From positions 1-64,000 of the forward strand of contig JANQPA010000010.1 of the NCBI GenBank assembly GCA_028285545.1: a stretch of 64,000 bases of DNA, read 5' to 3'. The position numbers and the translations under genes are program-made. Positions 53,901 to 62,561 of the stretch are shown here, in pieces; positions within the stretch are counted from its first letter, which is position 1; every line of letters begins with the position of its first letter. The notes below the pieces were generated by a model that did no database searches, was not told where the DNA came from, and worked only from the letters and a program-made list of their open reading frames with translations. Source of the DNA: Saprospiraceae bacterium (GTDB taxonomy: Bacteria > Bacteroidota > Bacteroidia > Chitinophagales > Saprospiraceae).

Positions 53901-55502
53901 GCTCCATGCCCTCCTGATTCATTTGGATTACCTTTTAAATCTATTCCTGGAATTGGGTGTGTTGATCTGTGTCTAAATCCTTCTTTCTTTTCCGGTGATG
54001 TTTGCATCTACGCGGAAGTTATTTTGAATGACAGTGCAGGTCCTTGCAGGCGCTTATTGACCAATGTGGCTCAAATAACCTTCTGCGAGCCAGTAAACTG
54101 CTCTATTAAAGATCAGGAATACTGCTATTCAGGTACATCTATTGTGCCTACACCATTGATGATTGATTTAATTCCTTCTTCCCCTAAATGTGATTATTCG
54201 ATACAATGGTTTGATTCTTCCGGCCCCATTCCAGGTGAAACCGGATTGACTTACCAGCCTCCTGCACTAGATTTTCTTGGAGATACAACGGATTGTTATT
54301 ACGACCACGTTTTCAGGGCCCAGATTACAGACAGTTGTGGAGTAAGAGAATGTCATGGGATTATCCGCTTATTTAATAATGACGCACCCACAGGGGAGCT
54401 AATCATGGATCCATTTGAACCTCAGCCTTTTTGTCCTGGAGAAGATGCCACCTTGCGCTACGAACCTGAATGCGCGGGAGATCCTCCTATGTGGGATTGG
54501 TTAATTAGTACGGACGGGATTAGTTATTCTCCAATTCCCGGAGCAGGGTCATTTAATCCTGTTTATAATACAAACCGCCTATTTGTAGATACCTGGTATG
54601 CTGTAGAAATCCAAAATGGGGTTTGTCCCAAAGACAGAGTAGAATACAAAATCAAGGTGAAAGATCCACTTACCATCTCAAGTTTTACAGCTGAATATGA
54701 TGATCATTGTGATCCCTCAATCGTCTTAATGGAAGTTAATGTAGCTCCTTGTTTTAGCATTTTCGGAACCGCATGTGATTGTGATTATACGGTAGAATGG
54801 TATAAGGATGGAGTTTTACTAAGCACTTCGGATCATACTACAAGTCCCGCTACTTTATCTTATGCAGATCCAGATGGTTTAGATGGTAATTATTATGTGG
54901 TCATTAAAGATAATTGCTGTCCTGGACAAGAGGAAAAATCTAATGTCGTTCAATTAGAACCTGTATGGGAGCCGGTCATCCTTGGTCCATGTTTCATTTG
55001 TATGAGTTCACCATCTCCCCAAGTAGAACTAGTAGGGGCATTAATCAATCCACCATTTGCTTCATTTTGTGCTTTTCAGTGGACAGCCTCTGGCGGTGGA
55101 AATATAGTAAGTGGAGCAAATTCCCCAACGGTGATTGTTGACAAACCAGGTATTTACACATTGACAGTCACCTGTGGTAGTTGTGTAAAACAAACGGTTT
55201 TTGAACTTATTGAATGTATTACAGTTGCCACTTATGACCTTGAAAACGAAGGAGTTTCTATCAATATTTACCCAAATCCTACCTCTGGTAAACTTCAGTT
55301 GAGTATTGAAGAGCTTCAGGATATTGGCCCTTATTTTCTCCAAATATTTGATGTCAACGATAAGGAAATAATGAGTAAATCTTTGGGTAATGGAGAATTG
55401 CAGACTTCATTGGAATTAAGTCAAATACCTGCTGGAGTTTATGTGTTGAAAATTTCTAATAATGAAGGAAAATTCACACAGCGGATGTTCGTCAAACAGT
55501 AG
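50967..55502 (+). CDS. Large secreted PKD/HYR protein with T9SS sorting domain
   Basis: The start is set at 50967 (MKRIYLFLLFLIYPFLDVQAQ, a clean signal peptide); a frame from 50937 would overlap the previous gene. The 1511-residue product has an N-terminal beta domain, then a propeller-like region (about 165-540; YYVTGSRQNNGTEYATMSKFDLFTGG, VMTGNDFNQTG, MIIGGEDLSTNEG). After this come a PKD domain (about 583-664; GTGPFTYEWDINCD, FPAAGEYKVCLTITD), two HYR domains (664-828; DNNPPILNCSD, DLEKPEIICPPN), several Cys-rich Ig-like modules, and a T9SS sorting domain (INIYPNPTSGKLQLS ... PAGVYVLKIS). It is likely a surface adhesin or gliding/biofilm protein and the main cargo of the CHAT/sigma region. 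It starts 20 bp after the LamG gene, so the two form an operon. Confidence 0.88.
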   Translation: MKRIYLFLLFLIYPFLDVQAQLCNCEARLVPTSINCCYSLQLRFPVTRGCSTSDVRTVIFNTNVVSGFTSEISSVLLSPPGINVAVDPSKQKITFTSPTNIVTDAGLGNWFSLGQICLDNASAGSSAFSITALESDINKPSCENQFELNVPCKKPPSNPVDTTKLYGDSLSNIPTKIKAFGDAYYVTGSRQNNGTEYATMSKFDLFTGGLIWQIELDIPSIITDFEIEPVKKSLILVGRTPITQSPNGLENEYLIVNLDVNGNHISSRRYSDFRIGGFHRIVRQENPKDSSFSYYITGYRTSSPAVSIPDESFLYNVNFLGQVNWIKKYEATNPSQRFEIWRGLYALDNGDVVMTGNDFNQTGILLRADGLTGQEVESHEMGSGLRLTDGVQIPGGIMIIGGEDLSTNEGIFLVLNSLFGYEDAARYPNLGGFYDIGVDKLNRIYTTTKLKNTLDPTYAILRVSYNGPGSVLTNGFLKEIRNSNTDLDIVNGRIWVSPEHDAVFYTDGRNNSVGWGDFDLMLGVYDLDITDDCAFDKIFIRESMPPLNVSININDNDVVEPTFVKLDCNPLNYLCAQFCNVGPPPSCMANFSWTSNCLEVTFTDLSTGTGPFTYEWDINCDNIIESTAQNPTLIFPAAGEYKVCLTITDANGCTDTFSEKVVVKDNNPPILNCSDVVFSTDPGLCEATISIPYSVTDDCDNSPTVICEIDGATIGSTVTLPKGMHKVLCIATDASGNADTCSFKVTIEDLEKPEIICPPNINIDVPACDGGAEVFLMDPVYSDNCPMVSWSSSHQSGSFFPCGSTTVSYTATDMSGNVSTCSFKVNVNCSCGTIDTAFIECTPSKYTYKYSIIVNNLTGASDPDLNCTIDVLSNQANTNVNVTSVNWNGAGTQATVMGMVSNSVAPIPLNLDLFVRLNCICGSGTVSCDLPVSLETPCCDTIRLEDQMVCQTDSAFYVSIIGCDDLDFVDQVNWYVAPAPCPPDSFGLPFKSIPGIGCVDLCLNPSFFSGDVCIYAEVILNDSAGPCRRLLTNVAQITFCEPVNCSIKDQEYCYSGTSIVPTPLMIDLIPSSPKCDYSIQWFDSSGPIPGETGLTYQPPALDFLGDTTDCYYDHVFRAQITDSCGVRECHGIIRLFNNDAPTGELIMDPFEPQPFCPGEDATLRYEPECAGDPPMWDWLISTDGISYSPIPGAGSFNPVYNTNRLFVDTWYAVEIQNGVCPKDRVEYKIKVKDPLTISSFTAEYDDHCDPSIVLMEVNVAPCFSIFGTACDCDYTVEWYKDGVLLSTSDHTTSPATLSYADPDGLDGNYYVVIKDNCCPGQEEKSNVVQLEPVWEPVILGPCFICMSSPSPQVELVGALINPPFASFCAFQWTASGGGNIVSGANSPTVIVDKPGIYTLTVTCGSCVKQTVFELIECITVATYDLENEGVSINIYPNPTSGKLQLSIEELQDIGPYFLQIFDVNDKEIMSKSLGNGELQTSLELSQIPAGVYVLKISNNEGKFTQRMFVKQ

Positions 55503-55543
55503 GTGTAGTTGTAAGGTAAGGGGTTTATTTCAGTGGAATTTAG

Positions 55544-55570
55544 AGGCCGTTCTATAGAGCGGCCTTTTTT
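55544..55570 (+). terminator. Rho-independent terminator of the PKD/HYR gene
   Basis: AGGCCGTTCT pairs with AGAGCGGCCT (one G-T pair) around a 2-nt loop, followed directly by TTTTTT. This is the most canonical intrinsic terminator in the window and reads rightward, 42 bp after the stop at 55502. Confidence 0.85.
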
Positions 55571-55604
55571 GCTTTTTTGAGAGGCAATCCAATTAATTCA
55601 ATCC

Positions 55605-56357
55605 TTAATAATTAGAATCCATATAAATTTTCCAATTCCCGTCTTGCTGCTTTTTCCAAACCAATATATAAGGCAGGTTATAGGAACCGCTACACATGCC
55701 TATTTCGTAAATGAGGTCTTCTGCCACCATTTCAATATGCTTTGGACTTAGTTTTAGGGAGTAGGAAGGATCATTCATATAGCTATATTCTTTTGAGAGT
55801 TGATCATGGCCTATCAAGATCCTACCGCGGTTATAATAAATAGCATCATTGGTGTAAAGTTCGGACACTAATTTTTTGGCATTTTTACTGGCGCATAATT
55901 TCATCCACTTTTCACGAGCATTTGCCAGTTCAGCAGGAACCTCTATTTCGCTTGTCTTTTCAAAGGCCACATCGGCTATTTTTTGCTTGGCATCATTCTC
56001 TTTTAACCAGATGATTATATGAGCAAACTGCCCACCTTTTGCAGTCTCAGACAAGCCAATTTCGTATTCAAGTTTTTGGTATACTGGCACCTGATATAGT
56101 GTTTTGAAATTCACTGTCGAACCCTGTTTTTTATCAAAATCAACCAGAAATAATTTCATTGCTTCACGACCTTCAACAAGTCCGTTTTTTGAAAGACCGA
56201 TGACTTTAGGATGGTATTGCGAATCGATACTTTGAAGCATCTTATTGTCGATTTGAGTCTCCTTATTTACCTCTTGAGCAGGGGCATCATAGGATATCAA
56301 TAAAGCTAAAAGGATAAAAAACAATTTAGGGTAAAATAGATTTATTTTAGAAGCCAT
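55605..56357 (-). CDS. Secreted two-domain NTF2-like (DUF4440-type) protein
   Basis: The 250-residue protein has a leader (LFFILLALLISYDAPAQE) and two consecutive NTF2-like folds. The first (about 30-125) is degenerate. The second (about 135-250) is of DUF4440/SnoaL type: ANAREKWMKLCASKNAKKLVSELYTNDAIYYNRGRILIGHDQLSKEY, DLIYEIGMCSGSYNLPYILVWKKQQDGNWKIYMDSNY. Duplication of the fold in one chain is plausible from the repeated strand pattern KLEYEIGLSE / LIYEIGMCS. The function is unknown. It is convergent with the PKD/HYR gene and separated from it by the terminator at 55544. Confidence 0.75.
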   Translation of the reverse strand: MASKINLFYPKLFFILLALLISYDAPAQEVNKETQIDNKMLQSIDSQYHPKVIGLSKNGLVEGREAMKLFLVDFDKKQGSTVNFKTLYQVPVYQKLEYEIGLSETAKGGQFAHIIIWLKENDAKQKIADVAFEKTSEIEVPAELANAREKWMKLCASKNAKKLVSELYTNDAIYYNRGRILIGHDQLSKEYSYMNDPSYSLKLSPKHIEMVAEDLIYEIGMCSGSYNLPYILVWKKQQDGNWKIYMDSNY

Positions 56358-56505
56358 ATTGGTAAAATGATTTTTTAGTATAATTTAAAGCAATAAGCTA
56401 AAAATATCACTTTACTGAAAAACTAACACTTCAAAAAATCTTCTATTTTTCTTCTTTGGTCAAAACAACCCCTTTAGAATGCTGGAAAAAATTGAAGTAC
56501 ATAGC

Positions 56506-57819
56506 TTACAAAAAGACCTGGGCCTGCAGCCGCACCTGGTGTACATCATTGGGGCCACCCTCTCGAGGATCATTGTTAATTTGATGGTATTCTAAGGTGA
56601 TTTTGGCATTATGTCCTAAGATAAAATAATTGACTCCAATATTTAAAGCATGGGGATTTTGATCTAGGCCATCATAATTGCTGGTCTGAAAAGCAAGATA
56701 GGGCATCATGTTTATTGCTTTCCAATAATAACCTAAATGAGCATATAGATTCGTTCCCGTGCCGCCCCAACGACTTACATAGTTTTTGCCATAATCAAAA
56801 TTGATCCAGGAACCATATGCAGTAAATGCCCCATTACCTGTAGGTAGATTAATAAAAGCGTCAAAAGCATAATGATTAACGGCTTGGTGTTCACGCGTTT
56901 CCATATCAAACATGCCATCTGGATGTTGAAAGAAGCCTGCTCCCATAGCAAATACCTTTTTATCATCAAGATAAGTCCCTGAAATATAGGGCAGTTTATT
57001 GGATTCTGTCTCCCAGAAATTATATCTAAAATATCCTTCAACAATTGTATTTGCTGTTGGCTCTCCTCTTTTATTCATTTCGGATACTCCGGTATACATC
57101 AAATTACTTTTCCCGCCATAATCTTTTCCCTCACCAAGGGTGTTACGGCTCGGTGAATTAAGGGCTATGCGGTAATCAATTCGCCCTATCTTTCCTTTGG
57201 CATATACTCCCAGGTGACGAGCAAATTGATCGGTTATTCCCAAAGAATGCCAATGCACAAATGGGCGAGTCTGATCTAGGGTCATCATATTCAAGGTACT
57301 CTGGCCTGATAGGCGGGTAAGGCCTTTCCAGTAGTGCAATCCACCACCAAGATATAGCGCATCCGACAATTTGAACTCCGTCCAGGCTCCATGCAAAAAG
57401 AGCTGAGGGGCATCGCCATCACTCCCCAGATTGGTCAGTTTTTCGGGAGTCAATCCATTTAAGCCAAAATGGGTTAAAATCAAAAACTTAGGAGATACCT
57501 GGGCATAAGCTAGAAACCTGGAGCGACGGAGACTGGGCTGAAGCTGTAGTTTTGACCCTTCATTGTCCAAATTATTGCTCGTCATCCAGAATTGATGCCA
57601 CATGATAAAACGGACATATTTGCTTCCACTGGGATCCAATTGCAAAGTTAGGGGCCGATAAGAATGATCTGCTAGAGGCATTTCATTTGCCTCCTTTTTA
57701 TTTACAGCTGTGTCAGGTGTTTGGGTGAAGGACTCCAGGGATAAATCGGGTTGAGCTATCAGGCCCATGCCAATACCACCGCACAAAATCAAAAGGAAAG
57801 AATACTTTTGAACAGACAT
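56506..57819 (-). CDS. Outer-membrane porin-like protein
   Basis: The 437-residue protein has a signal peptide (LLILCGGIGMGLIAQ) and about 16 amphipathic strands rich in Tyr/Trp. Examples are SKYVRFIMWHQFWMTSNNL, LQLQPSLRRSRFLAYAQVSPKFLILTHFGLNG, DALYLGGGLHYWKGL, LGVYAKGKIGRIDYRIALNSP, FMGAG-like strands, and YFILGHNAKITLEYHQINNDP...VRLQAQVFL. The final residue is Leu after aromatic strands, close to an outer-membrane insertion signal. It resembles the phosphate-selective/OprP-like porin superfamily of Bacteroidota. It is followed, also on the minus strand, by the DUF4440 gene; the upstream neighbour is an alginate lyase, so it might carry uronate oligomers, which is speculation. Confidence 0.7.
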   Translation of the reverse strand: MSVQKYSFLLILCGGIGMGLIAQPDLSLESFTQTPDTAVNKKEANEMPLADHSYRPLTLQLDPSGSKYVRFIMWHQFWMTSNNLDNEGSKLQLQPSLRRSRFLAYAQVSPKFLILTHFGLNGLTPEKLTNLGSDGDAPQLFLHGAWTEFKLSDALYLGGGLHYWKGLTRLSGQSTLNMMTLDQTRPFVHWHSLGITDQFARHLGVYAKGKIGRIDYRIALNSPSRNTLGEGKDYGGKSNLMYTGVSEMNKRGEPTANTIVEGYFRYNFWETESNKLPYISGTYLDDKKVFAMGAGFFQHPDGMFDMETREHQAVNHYAFDAFINLPTGNGAFTAYGSWINFDYGKNYVSRWGGTGTNLYAHLGYYWKAINMMPYLAFQTSNYDGLDQNPHALNIGVNYFILGHNAKITLEYHQINNDPREGGPNDVHQVRLQAQVFL

Positions 57820-57905
57820 TATATTATTAATTGAATAATTTCATTGTGGACTTACCTACAGCAATTATGCAGGTAACATTCACTGAAGGTTTGATCCTGT
57901 CTGTT

Positions 57906-57913
57906 CAAAGATA
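57906..57913 (-). promoter_or_regulatory. Candidate -7 element of the porin-like gene
   Basis: On the minus strand the sequence reads TATCTTTG, an exact TAnnTTTG match, about 87 bp upstream of the porin start. A clear -33 TTG is not seen at the expected spacing, so confidence is limited. Confidence 0.35.
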
Positions 57914-58073
57914 TGGTGGGCATGTGGGTTTATTCCATGAGTTTTGCCAACATCCTAATGGTGAATAAATGATCTTTGTCAGTTTGCCAATTTATTTTAA
58001 CCTGTTTTCACTTTTACCATGCGAGTAGCTGCTGAAGATTAAAATCAAGTCAATGAATTGTATAGGCTAATAT

Positions 58074-59168
58074 CTAGATGGTATCATTTTTTATGAAATA
58101 GCCTTCATTCGAAACGGCAGCATCACTTACAAATATACTTGCAGCTTTAAACCAGACTTCAGCGTAATTTCCGGTTTCATATTGCTTTTGAATATCACCA
58201 CCATATGTTTCCGCACCAGAGCACCAGTTCCTATTTTCTTCGGGAGATTTTCCATTCGTTTGATTGTACGAACCTAGCTTAAAAAAAAGACCCTCATTTG
58301 CATATGCATTTCCTCGCTCCACTCCGTCTTGGCCAATTGGCACAAATAGATCTTGCGTTTGTTTTGGGATATCAGCAGATCTTGGGTATTCCGATACGAT
58401 CAGGTTTTTTGTAAATGTTTTGGTTTCATGTCCTTCACTTATGAATTTTAGGTACATAATACCTTCCTTCACCTCGACCTCATAACTTAATTCCTCACCT
58501 AGCTCAATACCCTCTTCTGGTTCTTCCGGGTAGGTGTTTTCTTGTGTACCAACCACAGAAAAATCATGTCCCCAAACAGCATTTGAGTAATCCCACCTTC
58601 CGGAATTGTCATCGCCTGCGGTGTTGATTTCGTAATGCCAAAAAACCGACCCCCTGGTATGGCCAGGAAATTTCTTGTAAAATATCTTCAGAGGCTCATT
58701 CTCATGTCCATCGGCACTATGAATCTGGCCAATAACCACAGAGTAGGAAGCAGCTACCCGAGCATCTCCTGTAGAGGACACATTCATTACTTTGAGTGTG
58801 GCTGTCAATTTAGCATCAGTTAGGGCAGACCATTTTTTCGTTTGAGCCAATTCTGTCCTTGTATTATTGGATGTTCCATGAGTATCGCCTGAATTGGGCG
58901 CTTTAAAAACGACCCAATCCCCTTTTTCATCATTTGCAGAATAAAAGAAATCTTTATGCTCAAAATTAATGGCTTGACCAGCATTGGTGCCATCGCCTAA
59001 AATCAAATTCCAGTGATTGAAAAATGAAATGACATCGCTAGGATAATTTGTATTATTGGCCTCCTGATTATCATCCTGTTCAGAATTATTAGAACAGCTG
59101 TTTAGTTGTAGTGTAAGTACAAATATGAAAAGAGATTGTAATGATAATTTAAGGATTTTAGTATTCAT
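58074..59168 (-). CDS. Alginate lyase, polysaccharide lyase family 7, lipoprotein
   Basis: The 364-residue protein has a lipoprotein signal with Cys at 25 (VLTLQLNSC), an Asp/Asn linker, and a PL7 jelly-roll. The three family signatures are visible: NNTRTELAQ with R104 and E106, GQIH at 147-150 with catalytic H150, and FFKLGSYNQ at 295-303 with Y301 as the catalytic base/acid. The QIH form is associated in characterised PL7 enzymes with preference for guluronate-containing blocks. The first motif lacks its usual closing Arg. The enzyme should cut alginate at the cell surface by beta-elimination. No SusC/SusD pair or other lyase is nearby, so this is not a complete utilisation locus. Confidence 0.9.
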   Translation of the reverse strand: MNTKILKLSLQSLFIFVLTLQLNSCSNNSEQDDNQEANNTNYPSDVISFFNHWNLILGDGTNAGQAINFEHKDFFYSANDEKGDWVVFKAPNSGDTHGTSNNTRTELAQTKKWSALTDAKLTATLKVMNVSSTGDARVAASYSVVIGQIHSADGHENEPLKIFYKKFPGHTRGSVFWHYEINTAGDDNSGRWDYSNAVWGHDFSVVGTQENTYPEEPEEGIELGEELSYEVEVKEGIMYLKFISEGHETKTFTKNLIVSEYPRSADIPKQTQDLFVPIGQDGVERGNAYANEGLFFKLGSYNQTNGKSPEENRNWCSGAETYGGDIQKQYETGNYAEVWFKAASIFVSDAAVSNEGYFIKNDTI

Positions 59169-59219
59169 TTTTTCTTATTTAAAAACTTTGCAGTTTCCAT
59201 TCTCAAAAGGTGAGCAAAT

Positions 59220-59290
59220 GGTAAGGTCCCTCCACCATAGAGGTCTATTGTTTACGGAGAATCATAGTTTATGGTAGAGGGACCTTTACC
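59220..59290 (-). terminator. Hairpin downstream of the sortilin-like gene
   Basis: GGTAAGGTCCCTCCACCATA (59220-59239) pairs with TATGGTAGAGGGACCTTTACC (59270-59290), a ~20-bp stem with two mismatches and a 30-nt loop, 13 bp after the stop codon at 59304. It lies before the next minus-strand gene (start at 59168), so it separates the two transcription units. There is no long T-run. Confidence 0.6.
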
Positions 59291-59303
59291 CAGTTAATAA
59301 TTT

Positions 59304-62300
59304 CTACGGCCTACCCGCCACTCTTTTCTTAGACATATAAATCTCAGGCAAGCCAGCTGCCTTCAGCAATTTATTAAAGGCAGGAATATTTTGTCTTCTT
59401 ATTGCTTGCAACTCCGTGTCAACGCCTTCCCACTCCAACAAATAATCCTTGGCCACTAATTTTGTGCCTTCATTTACAGGCACATTCCCTCCCCCTAAGG
59501 TGTTCAGGAAGTCTTTAAATTTGACCAAGAGTCGGGCTTCAAACTGATAATTGTTCTGTCCTGTGCGCAGTTCTTTTTGTAAAATCTTAGCTATCCAATC
59601 ATCAATTGTCTCATTCAAAGATGCTCCCTGTTCTTTGATCTGAGAGGATTCAGTTACCTCAAGTATAAAATCTAATTGTCGCTTCACCTGACGCAATTGC
59701 CTGACTCCACTGGCCATTTCTTCTGCGCCCTGCAAAACTGATGCTGCCAATTGATCTGCTTCTTTGTAAGCAGATGCCGCATTATCAATACTAGATTTAA
59801 TTTTGGGATGGACCTTAATCTCGAAATCCTGTGTTTGAGAAAAACCACCTACCTTCAATCGGACCTTATATCGGCCAGGGGCTGCATCATAGGCACTCAG
59901 ATCTCGGTTGGTCATGGCCAGTTCTTTGATACAGTCAAATTCACCAACACGCATATTCCAGACCCAAACATTAGCTCCTGCACTACGCTTCAGTTGTTTT
60001 TTACGGTATTCATCACATTCTGATTTAGGAGCATCAGTGAATTCTGAATAAATTACTCGCCCTCTATCATCAAGTATCTCCATTGACATGGGGGTCTTCT
60101 CACTTACCTCCTTGTTCAGGACATAGCTTATTTGAACTCCACTTGGTGGATTTTGCCCCTGGTCCCCATTAATACTAAAAGCGCGGGTTAATCCACGGTA
60201 AGCGTCCCTGGGTTTATATAGAAAATAATCTGCTTTTGCCATCTTATCAGATACCTGGTGGAGGGGAGTCAAATCATCCAGAATCCAGAGTGCGCGGCCT
60301 TGAGTAGCCACAATAAGGTCTTTTTGGGTAACCCTTAAATCAGTAATCGGTACTTCCGGTAAATTACGCTGTAATGACTGCCAATTTTCACCATCATCAA
60401 AAGAAACAAAGACCCCAGTTTCCGTTCCGGCATACAATAAACCTTTCCGGTCGGGATCTTCCCTCACCGAACGGGCAAAGGTATTGCCAGGGATTCCATT
60501 GACAATTTTTTCCCAAGACTTACCATAATTTTTGGTTTTATAAATATGTGGAGTGAAATCGTTCATTTTATAGCCTGCTACTGCAATGTAGGCGGTAGCT
60601 GGATCATGAGGAGAAGGCTCAACTACATTAATGATACTTTCCTTAAGCCCTTGTGGCGTAACATTAGTCCAGGTCTTTCCACCATCCTGAGTGACATGAA
60701 CCAGGCCACAATCAGAGCCTACCCAAATTACCCCTTCTTTGACCAAGGATTCTTCGATATTAAAGATGTTATTATAACTTTCTGCTGTAATTTGCTCATT
60801 GGAAATAGGAATTCCTCCTTTTCCCTGATGATCTTTATTATTACGTGTCAGATCTTCACTCAGTACTTCCCAGGTTACACCGCGATCAGTAGATTTCATC
60901 ATGTATTGCGATCCATAATAAATGACGGAACCGTTATGGGGAGATACAAGAACTGGGCCATTCCAGTTGGCTCTATATTTCAGATTCTTGGGCTGTTCGC
61001 CACTAACGCGCTCCGGATAAGGTCGTACCTCGCGGGTATTGTCGGTATCTCTGTCCCATTCCACAAAGTTACTAGCAAAATAAGTAGAGTATACAAACCT
61101 AGGATTATTGGCGTCAAAGGCAATGGTGGAAGATTCACCTGCCCGTACCTCATTCCAATGCATCCGACCGATACCTCCATCTTGAGCCCTGCTGTCAATA
61201 GCAATAGAGGTATTGTCCTGCTGTCCGGAATAAACTCTATATGGAACTTGATTATCGGTAATGACCCGGTAAAACTGCCCGGTAGGTTGATTCATAAGAG
61301 TACTCCAGGTCTTTCCGCCATTATAGGTAACAGAACCACCCCCATCGTTACCATTGACCATGATATTACTATTGTCGGGATTGATCCAAAGGGCATGGTG
61401 ATCCGGGTGGCTTCCTCTCATAGGAGAAAAGGTCTTACCACCATCGATAGATTTCATAGCCGCACCATTCAAGACCCATACCTCGTCTTCATCTGAAGGG
61501 TCTGCAATGATATGCATGTAGTACCAGGCTCGGGCAAAAGTAGTAGGATCGTTACTGGTCTGGCGGAAAGTTTCTCCCTCATCATCTGATCGATAAACAC
61601 CACCTTCCCTTTCTAAAGCTTCTATGGCCATATATACCACACTTGAATTAGCAGGAGAAATAGCAATACCCATTTTGCCTTTGAGTTCAGGCAAGCCTTT
61701 TGTTATTTCTTTCCAATTGGCCCCTCCATCAGTTGTTTTGTAAACGCGGCTGCCGGGGCCACCACTTTGTACCACCCATGGCTTACGCATGAAATCCCAG
61801 GAAGTGGCCATCATAAAATTCGGATTGGAGGCATCTACTGTTAAATCAACGATCCCGGAATGGTCATTGACATAAAGTATTTTTTCCCAACTGGTTCCTC
61901 CATCTTCAGAAAGATAAATTCCGCGTTCCTCATTGGGGCCCCAAGGATTGCCTTGAGCTGCAACATAAATTTTATCAGGATTATCAGGATGTATGTAAAC
62001 CCGGCTTATATGTCGAGTAGCTTCGAGCCCCATATGGGTCCAGGTGGCTCCCGCATCTGTTGACTTATACAATCCATCTCCATGTGAAGTTTTTACACCT
62101 CTTACGGGAGACTCTCCAGTGCCTATATAAACAATGTTGGGGTTGGAAGGGGCCACAGCAATCGATCCAATTCCAGTGGTATTAAAAAATCCATCGGAAA
62201 TATTCTGCCAGCTGGTTCCTCCATCTGTTGTTTTCCAAACTCCTCCCCCAGTAGTGCCCTGGTAATAGGTGAAAATATCTCCTGGAACACCCGTTACAGT

Positions 62301-62456
62301 GGTGGAGCGCCCTCCACGAAAGGGTCCAATATTTCGGTAAGTCAGTGTTTGAAAAAGCTTCTCATCAAATTGATGTTCAGATGAACTGGATTGTCCAAAC
62401 GAAAGTGACCATACAGATACACTTAGAAGCAAAGTAAAGATTAGATTTTTCTGCAT
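59304..62456 (-). CDS. Secreted sortilin/VPS10-like BNR propeller protein
   Basis: Start set at 62456 (MQKNLIFTLLLSVSVWSLSFGQ, signal peptide); the frame is open to 62480. The 1050-residue product has the bacterial VPS10/sortilin-like N-terminal propeller: FQTLTYRNIGPFRGGRSTTVTGVPGD, GGGVWKTTDGGTSWQNIS, GIYLSEDGGTSWEKI, VYRSDDEGETFRQTS and further Asp-boxes to about residue 720. A C-terminal half has FlgD-like and helical segments (SGVQISYVLNKEVSEKTPMSMEILDD, WNMRVGEFDC). No T9SS signature ends the chain. Homologues are often annotated as glycosyl hydrolases, but no catalytic residues are apparent. It is paralogous and tandem to the partial gene at 62747. Confidence 0.85.
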   Translation of the reverse strand: MQKNLIFTLLLSVSVWSLSFGQSSSSEHQFDEKLFQTLTYRNIGPFRGGRSTTVTGVPGDIFTYYQGTTGGGVWKTTDGGTSWQNISDGFFNTTGIGSIAVAPSNPNIVYIGTGESPVRGVKTSHGDGLYKSTDAGATWTHMGLEATRHISRVYIHPDNPDKIYVAAQGNPWGPNEERGIYLSEDGGTSWEKILYVNDHSGIVDLTVDASNPNFMMATSWDFMRKPWVVQSGGPGSRVYKTTDGGANWKEITKGLPELKGKMGIAISPANSSVVYMAIEALEREGGVYRSDDEGETFRQTSNDPTTFARAWYYMHIIADPSDEDEVWVLNGAAMKSIDGGKTFSPMRGSHPDHHALWINPDNSNIMVNGNDGGGSVTYNGGKTWSTLMNQPTGQFYRVITDNQVPYRVYSGQQDNTSIAIDSRAQDGGIGRMHWNEVRAGESSTIAFDANNPRFVYSTYFASNFVEWDRDTDNTREVRPYPERVSGEQPKNLKYRANWNGPVLVSPHNGSVIYYGSQYMMKSTDRGVTWEVLSEDLTRNNKDHQGKGGIPISNEQITAESYNNIFNIEESLVKEGVIWVGSDCGLVHVTQDGGKTWTNVTPQGLKESIINVVEPSPHDPATAYIAVAGYKMNDFTPHIYKTKNYGKSWEKIVNGIPGNTFARSVREDPDRKGLLYAGTETGVFVSFDDGENWQSLQRNLPEVPITDLRVTQKDLIVATQGRALWILDDLTPLHQVSDKMAKADYFLYKPRDAYRGLTRAFSINGDQGQNPPSGVQISYVLNKEVSEKTPMSMEILDDRGRVIYSEFTDAPKSECDEYRKKQLKRSAGANVWVWNMRVGEFDCIKELAMTNRDLSAYDAAPGRYKVRLKVGGFSQTQDFEIKVHPKIKSSIDNAASAYKEADQLAASVLQGAEEMASGVRQLRQVKRQLDFILEVTESSQIKEQGASLNETIDDWIAKILQKELRTGQNNYQFEARLLVKFKDFLNTLGGGNVPVNEGTKLVAKDYLLEWEGVDTELQAIRRQNIPAFNKLLKAAGLPEIYMSKKRVAGRP

Positions 62457-62561
62457 TTGGATTGAATTAAGATTAAGCAAAGGATTGATTAGTTGAGCGA
62501 ATAAACAATTAATACCAGTATTGACTACTCAATATACCAAGTTGCAATACAACTTTTGGTT

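Noticed and set aside
60546..61496. Long open frame (316 codons) on the plus strand inside the sortilin-like gene
   Set aside because: It is antisense to a gene with clear Asp-box repeats and a signal peptide. Its translation shows no domain and a composition typical of a mirrored frame.
42431..62487. 17-bp string GATTAAGCAAAGGATTG at 42431 and 62471
   Set aside because: A single 17-bp match in 64 kb of AT-rich DNA is close to chance and the flanks do not align.
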